Below, piece after piece: positions 31,849 through 42,112 of a stretch of DNA of 55,834 bases (within the stretch, counting starts at the first letter, position 1; every line of letters begins with the position of its first letter). The stretch lies in contig NZ_LAJH01000007.1 of assembly GCF_001292625.1 (NCBI RefSeq), positions 1 to 55,834 on the forward strand, given 5' to 3'. Below the pieces are notes generated by a model. The model made no database searches. It had not been told where the DNA came from and worked only from the letters and a program-made list of their open reading frames with translations. The stretch comes from Shimia sp. SK013. Its GTDB lineage: Bacteria; Pseudomonadota; Alphaproteobacteria; Rhodobacterales; Rhodobacteraceae. The position numbers were made by a program, and so were the translations under genes.

Positions 31849-32649
31849 TCCTCGCACAACGCGCTAAACAACTTTTGGCTTCAACGTCACTGTTCGTTTA
31901 CTGCGCTTCCGTCTTAACTGCAGCTACAATCAGGAAGGCAGTAACGCGTTTGGCAATCGGCAACACGGCAAACTTGTCGACAACGATCATGAGACAGATG
32001 GAACCTGCGTCTTAGAATATGATGTAAAAGTCAGCGGAAACCTCATCATCGGCATTGCAACCTGATATGGAAAACCATCCAAAACCGTCCGGCCATATGG
32101 ATCGTTCTCGGATGCCGAGGCCTAAGCGGGTGCTGGCTACTTCTCGGTAAAGCTCCGCGATCCATCTTACCTGGATGCAGCCTCCGTGACAGCACTTTGC
32201 GGCTGTGCCACCACCACTCTCGCGACATTGTCGCGGGCAATGCACTGCCGCCCCTAGATGCACGCTGTATTTCTAGGACATTTCCGCAAGCGTCATCTCC
32301 TCGCGGATCCCTTCAAGCGCACCCTTGGCCTTAAACTCGGCGGATGGTTCTTTTTGTTTCTTCATTTTGGATCATCACCTTCGCTCAGGCGGTCCACCTT
32401 AAACACTAATCCGGAATTTCGCGGCCACTTCGCACCCAGATTGGGAGCTTCAGCCGCGCACGATTTTGTGTAAGGGTTTTTGTTCAAGGGCTTCCGCAGC
32501 CAAATGGCAGTCACGCGGATTGCGGTGTGTCAAAGATTTATCAATGCCCGAATTCATCCTGAGTGGACCCTCGCGAACCCGCACTTGACCCAGGATACCG
32601 AAATCATTCATGCTGAAACCGATTTATTTCATTATTTAGGGGCATCGCA
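31849..32649. other. Intergenic, decayed DNA between the sulfonate cluster and torE
   Basis: About 800 bp without an intact gene. It holds an IS3-type orfA remnant (separate entry) and a plus-strand frame around 31980-32240 broken by stops at 32063 and 32123 that I cannot identify. The promoter of the tor operon should lie in the last ~150 bp; I found no convincing FNR box or TorR repeat there. Confidence 0.6.
32273..32365 (-). pseudogene. IS3-family transposase OrfA remnant
   Basis: An ATG at 32363-32365 opens a frame MKKQKEPSAEFKAKGALEG then IREEMTLAEMS, which ends at a stop after 30 codons. This matches the start of IS3-type OrfA (FKAKVALEAIRGEKTLAELA). The bases before it (TGGACCGCCTGAGCGAAGG on the minus strand, ~32380-32398) resemble an IS3 end. 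The rest of the element is missing. Confidence 0.72.
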
Positions 32650-32823
32650 ATGACCGGCAGTTCCGAACCGAATTATGTGCCTAGCAGGCGACGGGAATGG
32701 CTGTCGTTTGCTTTCCTGACATTGATAGTTTTGCCTGGCCTTGCCGTCGCGTTTGTTGGCGTTTTCGGCTTTGTTGTCTGGATGAGCCACGTTATCAACG
32801 GTCCACCCGTCGTAGGTTTTTGA
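32650..32823 (+). CDS. torE: TorE/NapE-type small membrane protein
   Basis: A 57-codon gene encoding a single-helix protein. After a basic VPSRRREWLSFAFL start comes a hydrophobic helix (LTLIVLPGLAVAFVGVFGFV) and a short end VWMSHVINGPPVVGF; the closing W-M-x-x-x-I-x-GPP pattern is that of the TorE/NapE family. AGGGG lies 6 bases before the ATG. It is followed by torC, as in other torECAD operons; its role in TMAO or nitrate respiration is unknown. Confidence 0.82.
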   Translation: MTGSSEPNYVPSRRREWLSFAFLTLIVLPGLAVAFVGVFGFVVWMSHVINGPPVVGF

Positions 32824-32897
32824 AAAAGAGAACAGGATCGGTGGGCTAAAACCACCGCCTAACATTTGACAAGACGATCCAAGAATGGAGCGAGTCA

Positions 32898-34082
32898 ATG
32901 AGTATTTTCGGTGTTGCGAAAGAGTTCTGGAGAACCCTGAAAAGGCCGCCAGCTACGATTAGCCTGGGTGTACTTTCGGTCGGTGGGTTTATAACCGGTA
33001 TTCTGTTTTGGGGCGGCTTTAACACGGCTCTTGAGGTGACCAATACCGAAGAATTCTGTATCAGTTGTCACGAAATGCGCGACAATGTGTATGTTGAATT
33101 GCAACAGACGGTGCATTGGGAAAACCGTACAGGCGTGCGGGCGACATGTCCGGATTGCCATGTGCCGCATGAGTGGACCAATAAGATCGCACGCAAGATG
33201 CAGGCCAGCAAAGAGGTCTGGGGCGCGGTGTTTGGCACGATCAACACCCGCGAAAAGTTTCTCGAAAAACGCGAAGATCTGGCGCGGCACGAATGGGCGC
33301 GACTTGAGGCAAACAATTCTTTGGAATGCCGCAACTGCCATGACTATGACAGCATGGATTGGGACAAGATGTCGGATGAGGCGGTGTTTTACATGCGGCC
33401 CGCCGCGGCTTTGAACACGGGCTGTATTGAATGCCACAAGGGCATTGCCCACGAGCTGCCACAGCGGGGCGAGGGGATGAGCCCGGTAATCGCAGCGCTT
33501 GACGGGCGCGCGGCCAACAGCCTTAGCGCCGGTGAGGACTATTTTGCCTATCAGCCTGTGTCGCTGTTTGAGGACGAAGACCTGAGCAAGCCAGCTGGTA
33601 ATCTTTCAATGACAGCGCGGGTCGAGATTGCCGAAGTCAAAGGCGACAAAGTACGTCTGGATATGTCCGCATGGAGGAAAGACAAAGGCTATGGTCGAGT
33701 TCTTTATGCGGATTTCGGTCGCAACATGCGGGTCGCCGTTTTGGAACGCGAGACAGCGCAGAATGATGCTTATGTCACTGCTGGCGATCCGGTAAACGAT
33801 GACAACACCGGTTTGGATTGGGTGGAGGTCAAAGTCAGCTTGTGGTCCTCCGCTAGGGGATTTGTCTCGGACGCAGATCAGCTGTGGAATGTGGCGTCAG
33901 ATTCATATGAATCGTCTTGTAGCGGGTGTCACGCGCAGCCTGATCCGGAACACTTTGCAGCAAACGCATGGCCAGCGCAGTTCAACGGGATGGTCGGATT
34001 TACCAATATGGACGCGATCGAACGGGAGCTCGTGCTGAGCTATCTGCAAAATCATTCCTCTGATTTCAATTCGTCGCATTAG
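32898..34082 (+). CDS. torC: TorC pentahaem c-type cytochrome
   Basis: A 394-aa quinol dehydrogenase that passes electrons to periplasmic TorA. A single N-terminal helix (residues ~17-45) anchors the periplasmic domain. Five CxxCH haem sites are visible: CISCH, CPDCH, CRNCH and CIECH in the NapC/NirT-like domain and a fifth, CSGCH, in the ~150-residue C-terminal extension that distinguishes TorC from tetrahaem NapC. Good length for TorC (~390). GGAG precedes the ATG, and torA starts 9 bases after. Confidence 0.96.
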   Translation: MSIFGVAKEFWRTLKRPPATISLGVLSVGGFITGILFWGGFNTALEVTNTEEFCISCHEMRDNVYVELQQTVHWENRTGVRATCPDCHVPHEWTNKIARKMQASKEVWGAVFGTINTREKFLEKREDLARHEWARLEANNSLECRNCHDYDSMDWDKMSDEAVFYMRPAAALNTGCIECHKGIAHELPQRGEGMSPVIAALDGRAANSLSAGEDYFAYQPVSLFEDEDLSKPAGNLSMTARVEIAEVKGDKVRLDMSAWRKDKGYGRVLYADFGRNMRVAVLERETAQNDAYVTAGDPVNDDNTGLDWVEVKVSLWSSARGFVSDADQLWNVASDSYESSCSGCHAQPDPEHFAANAWPAQFNGMVGFTNMDAIERELVLSYLQNHSSDFNSSH

Positions 34083-34091
34083 GAGGCAATC

Positions 34092-36554
34092 ATGACCACT
34101 CGTCGTACCGTATTGAAAGGTCTTGCAGCCAGCGCGGCATCTTCACTTATGGGACCGTCTCTTTTGTCGCAATCGGCATCGGCGGCCACCTCGTCTGCCG
34201 GTACCTGGCGCTTGACCGGATCCCATTGGGGCGCGGTTGAGGCGCTGGTCAAGGGCGGCAAGGTGACCGAGGTCAAACCCTATAAGAACGACCCAAGTCC
34301 AACGGACATGGTGAATGGCATCAAGGGCGTTATCTACAATCCGTCGCGGGTCAAATATCCGATGGCGCGAGCGGACTGGTTGGACAACCGTGAGAATGCT
34401 GATCGCACGACCCGAGGTGACAACCGCTTTGTGCGCGTTACGTGGGATGAGGCGATCGACCTGTTTTACGAAGAGTTGGAGCGGGTACAAACGACCTATG
34501 GGCCGTCGGGCTTGTTTGCCGGGGCCACGGGCTGGCGTCAGACAGGCATGTTCCACACTTGCATCAATCACATGAACCGCGGCGTTAGCATGCATGGCAA
34601 TTACGTGCGCAAAGTCGGGGATTACTCCACCGGTGCGGGGCAAACAATTTTGCCCTATGTTATTGGCAACACAGAAGTTTATTCGCAAGGCACAAGCTGG
34701 CCGGTTATTCTGGAAGAGTCCGACACAGTGGTGCTTTGGGCATCTGACCCGTTGAAGAACCTGCAAGTTGGCTGGACTTGTGAAACCCATGAATCACTGC
34801 CCTATCTGGATCAGATGCGCGACAAAATTGCCGCTGGTGAATTGCGCGTCATCAGCGTTGATCCGGTGCGGACCAAAACGCAGAACCACACGGGAGCCGA
34901 GCACAAGTACATCAACCCTCAGACCGATGTGGCGTTTATGTTGGCATTGGCGCACACGCTTTATACCGAAGAGCTGCACGACACCGAGTTCCTCGAAATA
35001 TACACTCTGGGATTTGAAAAATTCATCTCCTATGTGACCGGCCAAGACGACGGGATCGAAAAGTCACCCGAATGGGCCGCGCCTATCTGTGGCATCTCTG
35101 CGGACGATATTCGCGAGTTTGCCCGCCTTTTAGCGGGCGGTCGCACCCAGTTTTTGTTTGGTTGGTCTCTGCAACGTCAACAGCATGGCGAACAACCTTA
35201 CTGGATGGGCACCATTCTGTCCGCAATGCTGGGGCAGGTGGGCCTGCCCGGAGGTGGTGTAAGCTATTCGCATCACTACAGCGGTATCGGCGTGCCGGAG
35301 TCCGGTGCCAATATGCCGGGTGCATTTCCACTCAACCTGGATCTGGGCAAAGTACCCGAGCATGACAGTGAGGATTTCAATGGGGCGAGCGGCGTAATCC
35401 CAGTTGCCCGTTGGATCGACATGTTGCTGGAGCCGGGCGGTCATGTGCAACACAACGGTCACGACATAACCTATCCCGATGTGAAAATGTGCGTGTTCAC
35501 GGGGTGTAACCCGTGGCACCACCATCAGGACCGCAACAAGATGCGTCGCGCCTGGACCAAGCTGGAAACCGTGGTGTCCATCGACTTTGCCTGGACCGCC
35601 ACAAGTCGACATTCTGATTTGGTGCTACCTGCCTGCACCCAGTTTGAGCGCAACGACATCGACACATACGGCGGCTACTCCAACACAGGCGTGATTGCCA
35701 TGCCCAAGCTGGTTGATCCGCTGTATCAGTCCAAGACCGACTTTGAGATATTCACGATGCTCACCAAACGGTTTGGCCGGCACAATGAATACACCCGCGG
35801 CATGACTGAAATGCAGTGGGTGCGAGAGAGCTATGAAACCACACGGACTGCGAATGCGGGCCGGTTTGAGATGCCTCCGTTTGACGAATTCTGGGAACAG
35901 GGCCTGGTCACCTTTGAGCGGGGTGAAAACTGGGTGCGACATGCGGACTATCGTGCGGATCCAGAGCTCAATGCCTTGGGAACCCCGTCCGGGTTTATTG
36001 AAATTTCCAGCCGCACCATCGAGAAATTCGGCTACGACGATTGCGGCGCCCATCCCAAGTGGATGGAAAAGCTTGAACGGTCGCATGGCGGGCCGGTGTC
36101 GGATAAATATCCGCTTTGGATGCAGAGTTGCCATCCTGACCAACGATTGCACTCGCAGATGTGTGAATCAGATGAGTACCGCGCGACATATACGGTGCAG
36201 GGGCGTGAACCTGTTTGGATGAGTCCGCAAGATGCCGAAGCACGCGGTCTTGCGGATGGCGATCTGGTTCGCGTCTATAATGATCGAGGGCAATTGCTGG
36301 CGGGCGTGCGGGTGTCTGACAACTTTGCGCCCGGAGTGGTGCGCATCCACGAAGGCGCGTGGTATGGTCCCGAAGACGCCAGCATCGGCGCGCTGGACAC
36401 GTATGGTGATCCCAACACACTGACGCTGGACGTAGGCACGTCCAAGTTGGCGCAGGCGACATCTGCCAACACATGCCTTGTAGAGATTGAGAAGTTCGAG
36501 GGCATCGCGCCAAGTGTGACTGCTTTTGGTGGTCCGGGCGAAGTGACACTCTGA
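34092..36554 (+). CDS. torA: Trimethylamine-N-oxide reductase, TorA, molybdopterin enzyme
   Basis: An 820-aa periplasmic molybdoenzyme reducing TMAO to trimethylamine. The Tat signal is TTRRTVLKG (residues 2-10). The molybdenum ligand Ser179 lies in GDYSTGAGQ and Trp148 corresponds to DorA Trp116 (spacing 31 in both). The position of DorA Tyr114 is Thr146 here, a feature of TMAO-specific TorA rather than DMSO reductase. No 4Fe-4S Cys motif is present at the N-terminus, as expected for DorA/TorA. torD abuts its stop codon. Confidence 0.95.
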   Translation: MTTRRTVLKGLAASAASSLMGPSLLSQSASAATSSAGTWRLTGSHWGAVEALVKGGKVTEVKPYKNDPSPTDMVNGIKGVIYNPSRVKYPMARADWLDNRENADRTTRGDNRFVRVTWDEAIDLFYEELERVQTTYGPSGLFAGATGWRQTGMFHTCINHMNRGVSMHGNYVRKVGDYSTGAGQTILPYVIGNTEVYSQGTSWPVILEESDTVVLWASDPLKNLQVGWTCETHESLPYLDQMRDKIAAGELRVISVDPVRTKTQNHTGAEHKYINPQTDVAFMLALAHTLYTEELHDTEFLEIYTLGFEKFISYVTGQDDGIEKSPEWAAPICGISADDIREFARLLAGGRTQFLFGWSLQRQQHGEQPYWMGTILSAMLGQVGLPGGGVSYSHHYSGIGVPESGANMPGAFPLNLDLGKVPEHDSEDFNGASGVIPVARWIDMLLEPGGHVQHNGHDITYPDVKMCVFTGCNPWHHHQDRNKMRRAWTKLETVVSIDFAWTATSRHSDLVLPACTQFERNDIDTYGGYSNTGVIAMPKLVDPLYQSKTDFEIFTMLTKRFGRHNEYTRGMTEMQWVRESYETTRTANAGRFEMPPFDEFWEQGLVTFERGENWVRHADYRADPELNALGTPSGFIEISSRTIEKFGYDDCGAHPKWMEKLERSHGGPVSDKYPLWMQSCHPDQRLHSQMCESDEYRATYTVQGREPVWMSPQDAEARGLADGDLVRVYNDRGQLLAGVRVSDNFAPGVVRIHEGAWYGPEDASIGALDTYGDPNTLTLDVGTSKLAQATSANTCLVEIEKFEGIAPSVTAFGGPGEVTL

Positions 36555-37172
36555 ATGAAAAGCACAGCGCAAGAGGCGATTTCCCTGTCGCATGCTGACG
36601 TCTGTCGCTGGCTGGCGCAGGTGTTCATGACCGAAGTGACGAACGAACAGCTAACTGCCTATTATGGCGGTGCCGCCGGCGCATTTTTTGTCGTAATGTC
36701 AGAAGTTTGTGATGTGTCCGCGCAAAGGGCGGACTTTGAGGCGGCGCTCGTTGAACTTCCTGTGTTGGACACGTCGCAGCGTTCACTTGCAGCGGATTAC
36801 GCGGCAATGTTTCTTTTGGGAGAACGCACCAACGCGCAGCCCTACGCCGGGCTATTTTCGGAAGGCACTGGTAAGGTTTTCGGCGCCACGCACGACAGTA
36901 TGGTAGCCCGGTTTGCAGCGCGTGGATTGAGCCAGTCTGTGCCAACAAACGAACCAGCAGACCACATATCGTTCCTTTTAGAGTATACCTCGGTTTTGCT
37001 TGCCGCTCCCGATGATGGCGCAGAAACCGCACAGGATTTTTTGCGCAATGAGATATTGCCGTGGTTTGATCGCTGGGCCGAAGCCGCTTGTCGTGTGCAG
37101 GTTCTGAGCAGGTTCTACCCGGCGGTGGTCAAAATCGCCCAGACCTACTTAGCGGGTTTGGCAAAGGCTTAA
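36555..37172 (+). CDS. torD: TorD molybdoenzyme chaperone
   Basis: A 205-aa cytoplasmic chaperone of the TorD/DmsD family, all-helical. It binds the TorA signal and apo-enzyme until the molybdenum cofactor is inserted. Landmarks are the LAADYAAMFLLGER segment, PYAGLFSEGTGKVF and a PADHISFLLEYTSVLL helix (E/H-P-x-D-H-x-x-x-L/E-L pattern). The ATG directly abuts the torA stop, implying translational coupling. Confidence 0.93.
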   Translation: MKSTAQEAISLSHADVCRWLAQVFMTEVTNEQLTAYYGGAAGAFFVVMSEVCDVSAQRADFEAALVELPVLDTSQRSLAADYAAMFLLGERTNAQPYAGLFSEGTGKVFGATHDSMVARFAARGLSQSVPTNEPADHISFLLEYTSVLLAAPDDGAETAQDFLRNEILPWFDRWAEAACRVQVLSRFYPAVVKIAQTYLAGLAKA

Positions 37173-37480
37173 ACTTTTGAACCCAAATGACATTTTTTGT
37201 AACACCAACAGGCTGAGAGGCGCGGGGCATGGTCATACCCTCCTTGATCCGCAACATTTAATCGCTGACTTGCCGAAACTGCGATTGCCCTTTGAAAATA
37301 TATCAGTCGTGAAACCCAGGTTATGTAAACTAGTGGCAGCGGGACCAAGTTAATCTGTTGGTTTGGGGATTGTTTCCAATACAAGAACCGATTGTGTCTT
37401 AACTGGAAGCAAAAAGATTAACTAAACCCTAACGAGCATCTTGCGATTGGTGTACGCTCATACTTAAGGCGCCGCGTGAG
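37173..37480. other. Intergenic region between torD and the RTX gene
   Basis: 308 AT-rich bases without a gene. It should contain the tor operon end and the promoter of the RTX gene. I see no clean hairpin-plus-T terminator and no clear operator. Confidence 0.5.
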
Positions 37481-40400
37481 TTGGCCCAGCTTTTTTGGCA
37501 GGTTTCCCGATACGGAATTGGGGAAATAGTGTTATTAACGTTGCTCTTGGTGTCCGCTGCCGGATTGCTTGCCTTATCAATCGAAACGACAAATGACTCC
37601 GACTCGTCGGAGCCAGCCTCAAATGGGCAGGATGGTGACCTTTCGCAAGACGAAAGCGCGTCTAGCGCTGCTGCCGTCTCGGCTGTGCCTGCGGACCAGA
37701 CGATCGAAAGCCACGCAGTTTCTGTTGGTGATGCAGAAACCCAAACCGAGCCGGACACTGCCTCAACTTCAGACGGCGCGGCGCCGGGGCTGCCTGATGT
37801 CCCAATTCCGGAGGCGTTGGCAGGTGACGTCATAATCGGTGATGACGATGACAATACGCTCATCGGAACCGAGGATGACGATACACTCGATGGGCTGGCC
37901 GGTGATGATCTTTTGGTCGGGTTGGCTGGTGCTGATTTGATGTCAGGTGACGAAGGAGCTGATACCCTTTTGGGCGGGTATGGCGTTGATGTTCTTTCTG
38001 GCGACGCTGGAGACGATCTTGTCAAAGGAGGGCTCGGCGACGATTCTCTGTTTGGAGATGATGGAAACGACAGGCTGATTGGCGGTTGGGGCAGTGACTT
38101 TCTGACGGCAGGGACTGGGTCCGACCAACTGGAAGGCGACGCAGGCGCGGATATCTTGTTGTCGGTGGATGATGATGGCGCGCAAGGCGCTGCGGATCTG
38201 CTTTATGGGGGCGCTGACAACGACCGGCTGATTGGCGACGATGGCGACACCATGACCGGCGGCGAAGGAGTAGATCGGTTCGAAGTTGTGGTGGAAGCCG
38301 GTGCTGCGCCGGTTGTGATCACCGATCTGTCGTTGTTTCATGGTGAGGACGCCGAACTGAGATCCGACCTTGTGAGCTTTCTGGACAGAGAGGGGCAACT
38401 TCTTACCCGAGAGCAGCTGATCGAGGCGGGCGCCCACCTGGAAGAAGCCGATACCTTGGGTGATACCAACGTGATTATGGGTGATCAGGTTGTGGCCGTT
38501 ATTGAAGGTTACACTGTTGAGGACCTGTCCTCCGAAACCAACTGGTTGGGCAATCTGTCTCCTGCTCAGACGGGGCAGTTTGATGGCGATGATCTGCTAG
38601 CTGGCGATGCGACTGGCGTGGCTGATGATCACATAGAAGGTGGTGCCGGACAGGACACTTTGATTGGCGGCAACGGCGCGGACTACCTTGAAGGCAATTC
38701 AGGGGATGACCTTGTGATAGGCCTGGACGATCCGGAGGTCGACGGAGCCGCGTCAGACACGCTGATTGGTGGCGACGGGGACGACACGCTGCTTGGTGAC
38801 AACGGCGATCAGGTGGCCGGTCTTGAAGGTCGCGATACCTACGAAATCGTTGTTCCTCAGGACGGCGCCGAGGCACCGGTAGAAATCTACGGTTATGAGT
38901 TACGCACCGAAAGCGGACACATCGAAGTGATTACCCTGCTAGGCGCGGATGGCACACCTTTGACGGCGCAAGACGTCGCGGATTCTGTTGTGGTCTATCA
39001 AAGCGAAGAAGGTGGAGAAGCGATCTTGGAACAGAATGGCCAGATGGTGGCCGTGATCCATGGTGTGGATTCCCATTTGATGCAGGACCAATCCATCTGG
39101 TTGGGCAATCTCGACCCCGACCTCAATGCGGCGGGGCCTGAGAGTGTATCCGTGACGTCCGGATCATTGACGATGACGCTGGAGTCTGCAATTGGCACCG
39201 GCAATTTTGTGAACTCAGGCATGTTTGGGGCCAACGCGATCTACAGCGTTAACACCGAGCTGGGTGTGCCGCTTGATAACTATGTTGCTGCGGTGGACGC
39301 GTTAGACGTCATGCATGTGCGTTTTCCGGCTGGCCAAGCTGATCCGGAAACACCGGAAGAGGAGGGCACCCGTTGGCTCAACGTCATGGAACTGGAGGAA
39401 AACGAAGACGGCGATATGGTTCTCCGCGAAGAGGTTGTGTCGGCGTTGGACGCGGTTATTGCTGCGCACGAAAACGGCGCGGACGTACGGCTTACCCTCA
39501 GCACACCGACCAAGGTTTTCACCGTTGAGGAATATGAAGCCATGTACGACGACATGGCACGTTTCGCGGAATTGATTGTGACGCAATACGGCGATGTCGT
39601 GGAAGCCTTTGAAATCGGAAATGAATACTGGATCCAAGGTGAAACCGCTTATGGCCAAAAGGCCGACATCGCCGCCCGCGCCTTTGCCGAGGGCATGGAT
39701 AACGCCGGCCTCGCCCAAGAAGACCAGCCGTCAATCATTGTGCAGATGGGAACGCCAAACAATGGCTCTGAATTCCATACATCTGTGGACGACCGACCAT
39801 TTGGGGCGCGCCGGGATGACGCCAACGAGCAGATTGTTGATCAGCTTTCAGACGAAGCCCGCGAGGAAATCGACGGGGTGGTCGAGCATTACTATTACAA
39901 CAAACACGACGATGAATTTACCGGAGACGGGAATGAGCGGGGGTTTATCGGGCATGACTACGAAATCTGGGATGAAAATTTCGACAAGGAATTGGATCTG
40001 CATGTAACCGAATGGAACATCCGAACGACAAATTATCCCCAAAACGGCATGCGAGCGGCAGGCATTCTTACTGAGCAATTTGAAAACATGATCGATATGG
40101 GAGCCGACGCGGCGCACGCTTGGCCGCCAGTCCACAACACCTCCACACATCACGCGGGCACACGCACGGACATGCCAATTGTAGACGATGAGGACCGCGT
40201 CCTGAATTCGGTACGCGGCGCCATTTTTGATGTCATGTCCACAGAGCTTGTCGGGACCGAGTTGATGGAAACGACCTTTAGCAATGATAGTGGGCGCGTC
40301 GAAATCCAGACCTACATCAATGACGAAAAAGTGGTGTTTCAAGTTGTTTCTCGGGCCGATGAGGTGCTCAACTTGGATTTGGATTTCTCGTCCTTGGTCG

Positions 40401-41314
40401 GAGACTATTACGAGGCTTACGCCATGCGGATCGGCTATGACACCTCGGCAAACAGCTCGGACGGAGTGTTCCGCAACGGCGATGGAGACATCGAGCAAGC
40501 AGAATACACGATCGTCGATGGCGAACGTTATTACTTCAATGAATTTGATACCTTGGCAACCATAACGGATGAGGAAGTCGACGGAAACGAGCTGGATGTG
40601 AGGCTCAAGCCATATGAAGTGGTGCAGATCACCTACCTGTTTGGTGATGAGGAGCCTGCAGACATTCCCGGCTCGATTTTGCAGGGAACGGACGAGTCTG
40701 AGTTTATCCTGGGCACCAGTGGCAACGATCAAATCGAGGGGCTGGGCGGCGACGATACAATTGAGAGTCTGGACGGCAGCGACACGTTGTATGGCAACCT
40801 TGGCAACGACAGCTTGGAGGGCAGCCAAGGGGATGACTACGTTCGCGGAAATGAGGGTGACGACGCAATCTATGGATTTGGCGGTGATGATGACATGAAG
40901 GGCGGCGATGGGAACGACTCCATTTCCGGCAATCAAGGTAATGACACGTTGTCCGGCAGCAAGGGTGATGATCTTTTGCGTGGCGGTGACGGGGAAGACA
41001 CCATCAACGGCGGCGTGGGCACGGATACTTTGTCGGGTGGCGAGGGGCGGGATACTCTGACTGGATGGTCAGGCACTGACATCTTCCGTTTCTCTGGCGA
41101 GGACATGGCCGTTGGCGACTTGATCACCGACTTTGAAATTGGGTCTGACGTGATCGAATTGGGCTATGACGACATCTCCTCGGTTGCCGATCTGTCGATC
41201 AATGAGGTTGATGGTGGGGTTGTTGTGCATGTGGGCCGCCATGGCAGTCTTTATCTGGCAGGCAACATGACCGCGGCAGAAGTACGGATGGCATCCAACT
41301 TTGTCTTTGTATAG
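37481..41314 (+). CDS. Large RTX (calcium-binding) protein with a glycoside-hydrolase-like domain
   Basis: A 1277-aa acidic protein predicted to leave the cell by type I secretion. A hydrophobic helix (residues ~14-34) is followed by a Ser/Asp/Glu-rich linker. RTX repeats (GGxGxDxLxG type) occur at ~117-240, ~368-457 and ~1067-1205, each binding Ca2+. Between the second and third blocks (~560-1060) is a TIM-barrel-like glycosidase domain with candidate acid/base Glu715 in GNEYW and nucleophile Glu844 in VTEWN (clan GH-A pattern). The C-terminus lacks an obvious classical HlyA signal. The start is uncertain; a TTG at 37481 is used. No T1SS genes are nearby. Substrate unknown. Confidence 0.8.
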   Translation: MAQLFWQVSRYGIGEIVLLTLLLVSAAGLLALSIETTNDSDSSEPASNGQDGDLSQDESASSAAAVSAVPADQTIESHAVSVGDAETQTEPDTASTSDGAAPGLPDVPIPEALAGDVIIGDDDDNTLIGTEDDDTLDGLAGDDLLVGLAGADLMSGDEGADTLLGGYGVDVLSGDAGDDLVKGGLGDDSLFGDDGNDRLIGGWGSDFLTAGTGSDQLEGDAGADILLSVDDDGAQGAADLLYGGADNDRLIGDDGDTMTGGEGVDRFEVVVEAGAAPVVITDLSLFHGEDAELRSDLVSFLDREGQLLTREQLIEAGAHLEEADTLGDTNVIMGDQVVAVIEGYTVEDLSSETNWLGNLSPAQTGQFDGDDLLAGDATGVADDHIEGGAGQDTLIGGNGADYLEGNSGDDLVIGLDDPEVDGAASDTLIGGDGDDTLLGDNGDQVAGLEGRDTYEIVVPQDGAEAPVEIYGYELRTESGHIEVITLLGADGTPLTAQDVADSVVVYQSEEGGEAILEQNGQMVAVIHGVDSHLMQDQSIWLGNLDPDLNAAGPESVSVTSGSLTMTLESAIGTGNFVNSGMFGANAIYSVNTELGVPLDNYVAAVDALDVMHVRFPAGQADPETPEEEGTRWLNVMELEENEDGDMVLREEVVSALDAVIAAHENGADVRLTLSTPTKVFTVEEYEAMYDDMARFAELIVTQYGDVVEAFEIGNEYWIQGETAYGQKADIAARAFAEGMDNAGLAQEDQPSIIVQMGTPNNGSEFHTSVDDRPFGARRDDANEQIVDQLSDEAREEIDGVVEHYYYNKHDDEFTGDGNERGFIGHDYEIWDENFDKELDLHVTEWNIRTTNYPQNGMRAAGILTEQFENMIDMGADAAHAWPPVHNTSTHHAGTRTDMPIVDDEDRVLNSVRGAIFDVMSTELVGTELMETTFSNDSGRVEIQTYINDEKVVFQVVSRADEVLNLDLDFSSLVGDYYEAYAMRIGYDTSANSSDGVFRNGDGDIEQAEYTIVDGERYYFNEFDTLATITDEEVDGNELDVRLKPYEVVQITYLFGDEEPADIPGSILQGTDESEFILGTSGNDQIEGLGGDDTIESLDGSDTLYGNLGNDSLEGSQGDDYVRGNEGDDAIYGFGGDDDMKGGDGNDSISGNQGNDTLSGSKGDDLLRGGDGEDTINGGVGTDTLSGGEGRDTLTGWSGTDIFRFSGEDMAVGDLITDFEIGSDVIELGYDDISSVADLSINEVDGGVVVHVGRHGSLYLAGNMTAAEVRMASNFVFV

Positions 41315-41403
41315 CGGCGCTAAATAGTTCCGGGGTTTTCCCTTGCACCTTAGCGCCTTCTCCTGTGGATTGGCCTAAACACTCGCTGTTTAGGAGCGCC
41401 CTT

Positions 41404-42102
41404 TTGCCGACTTTGATATTTGACCCAATGACGACGTTTTCTGTGCCCGTGACCGGCACCGATGCGGCCATTCCTGTATCGCGAATTTTTTGTGTTGGCC
41501 GCAACTACGCCGCCCACGCCGCAGAAATGGGCGGTGAGGTTGATCGTGAGGCGCCTTGGTATTTCACCAAATCAGTGGCGCATGCCATTTTGAGTGGCGC
41601 CAAAGTGCCATTTCCGTCTGGCACCAAAAACTACCATCACGAAATGGAATTGGCCTTTGCAATTGGGGCTTCCGTCTTTGAAGCAACAGAAGCTGAGGCA
41701 CAGGCAGCCATATTTGCTTATGGGTGCGCGCTGGACATGACCCGTCGTGACCGTCAGCAAGATGGCAAAGATCACCGACGCCCCTGGAGTCTTGGCAAGG
41801 ATGTCGAGAATTCCGCGGTCTTTGCTGCCATGACGCCTGCCGCAAATTTTGGAACACCAACCGATCAGCGGATACATCTTGAAGTCGAAGGACAGAGCCG
41901 GCAGGACGCGTCATTGGCTGAAATGATATGGAGTCCCGTTGAAATCGTCAGGCACTTGTCGCGGTATTACATGCTGCATGCCGGCGATGTGATTATGACT
42001 GGTACTCCGGCCGGTGTGGGGGCCGTATTGCCCGGGCAGACGATTACGGGCGGCATAGAAGGTTTGGATCCCATTTCGTTGATCCTTGAAAACGATGGCT
42101 AA
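41404..42102 (+). CDS. Fumarylacetoacetate-hydrolase family enzyme (fumarylpyruvate-hydrolase-like)
   Basis: A ~232-aa FAH-fold hydrolase or decarboxylase. RIFCVGRNYAAHAAEMGG and YFTKS open the fold; metal ligands are expected in HHEMELAFAIG and the later Asp; the closing GDVIMTGTPAGVGAVLPG is characteristic. A TTG at 41404 behind AGGAG (7 bases) is my preferred start; an ATG at 41365 is possible but without a ribosome site. Closest in pattern to fumarylpyruvate hydrolases of the gentisate route. It precedes the reductive dehalogenase by 93 bases, separated by a palindrome, hinting at use on ring-cleavage products of dehalogenated aromatics. Confidence 0.82.
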   Translation: MPTLIFDPMTTFSVPVTGTDAAIPVSRIFCVGRNYAAHAAEMGGEVDREAPWYFTKSVAHAILSGAKVPFPSGTKNYHHEMELAFAIGASVFEATEAEAQAAIFAYGCALDMTRRDRQQDGKDHRRPWSLGKDVENSAVFAAMTPAANFGTPTDQRIHLEVEGQSRQDASLAEMIWSPVEIVRHLSRYYMLHAGDVIMTGTPAGVGAVLPGQTITGGIEGLDPISLILENDG

Positions 42103-42112
42103 GACCCCGGAC

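Noticed and set aside
32012..32263. An 83-codon minus-strand frame in the torE upstream region
   Set aside because: No ribosome site, no recognisable domain, composition like decayed DNA; it adjoins the IS3 remnant.
20905..32400. A direct repeat of the tRNA-Thr 3' end marking the far side of the island
   Set aside because: No copy of the T-arm/acceptor end was found by eye on the right side; the right boundary rests on the IS3 remnant only.
32520..32600. TTGACCCAGGATAC as an FNR box for the tor operon
   Set aside because: Only the left half fits; the right half does not match ATCAA.
37829..38160. Short tandem DNA repeats that might suggest a CRISPR or minisatellite
   Set aside because: They encode the RTX nonapeptides in a continuous reading frame, with variable sequence and no spacers.
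39848..40936. A 362-codon minus-strand frame inside the RTX gene
   Set aside because: It is antisense to the well-supported RTX frame; no domain or ribosome site is visible. The acidic repeats keep the opposite strand open.
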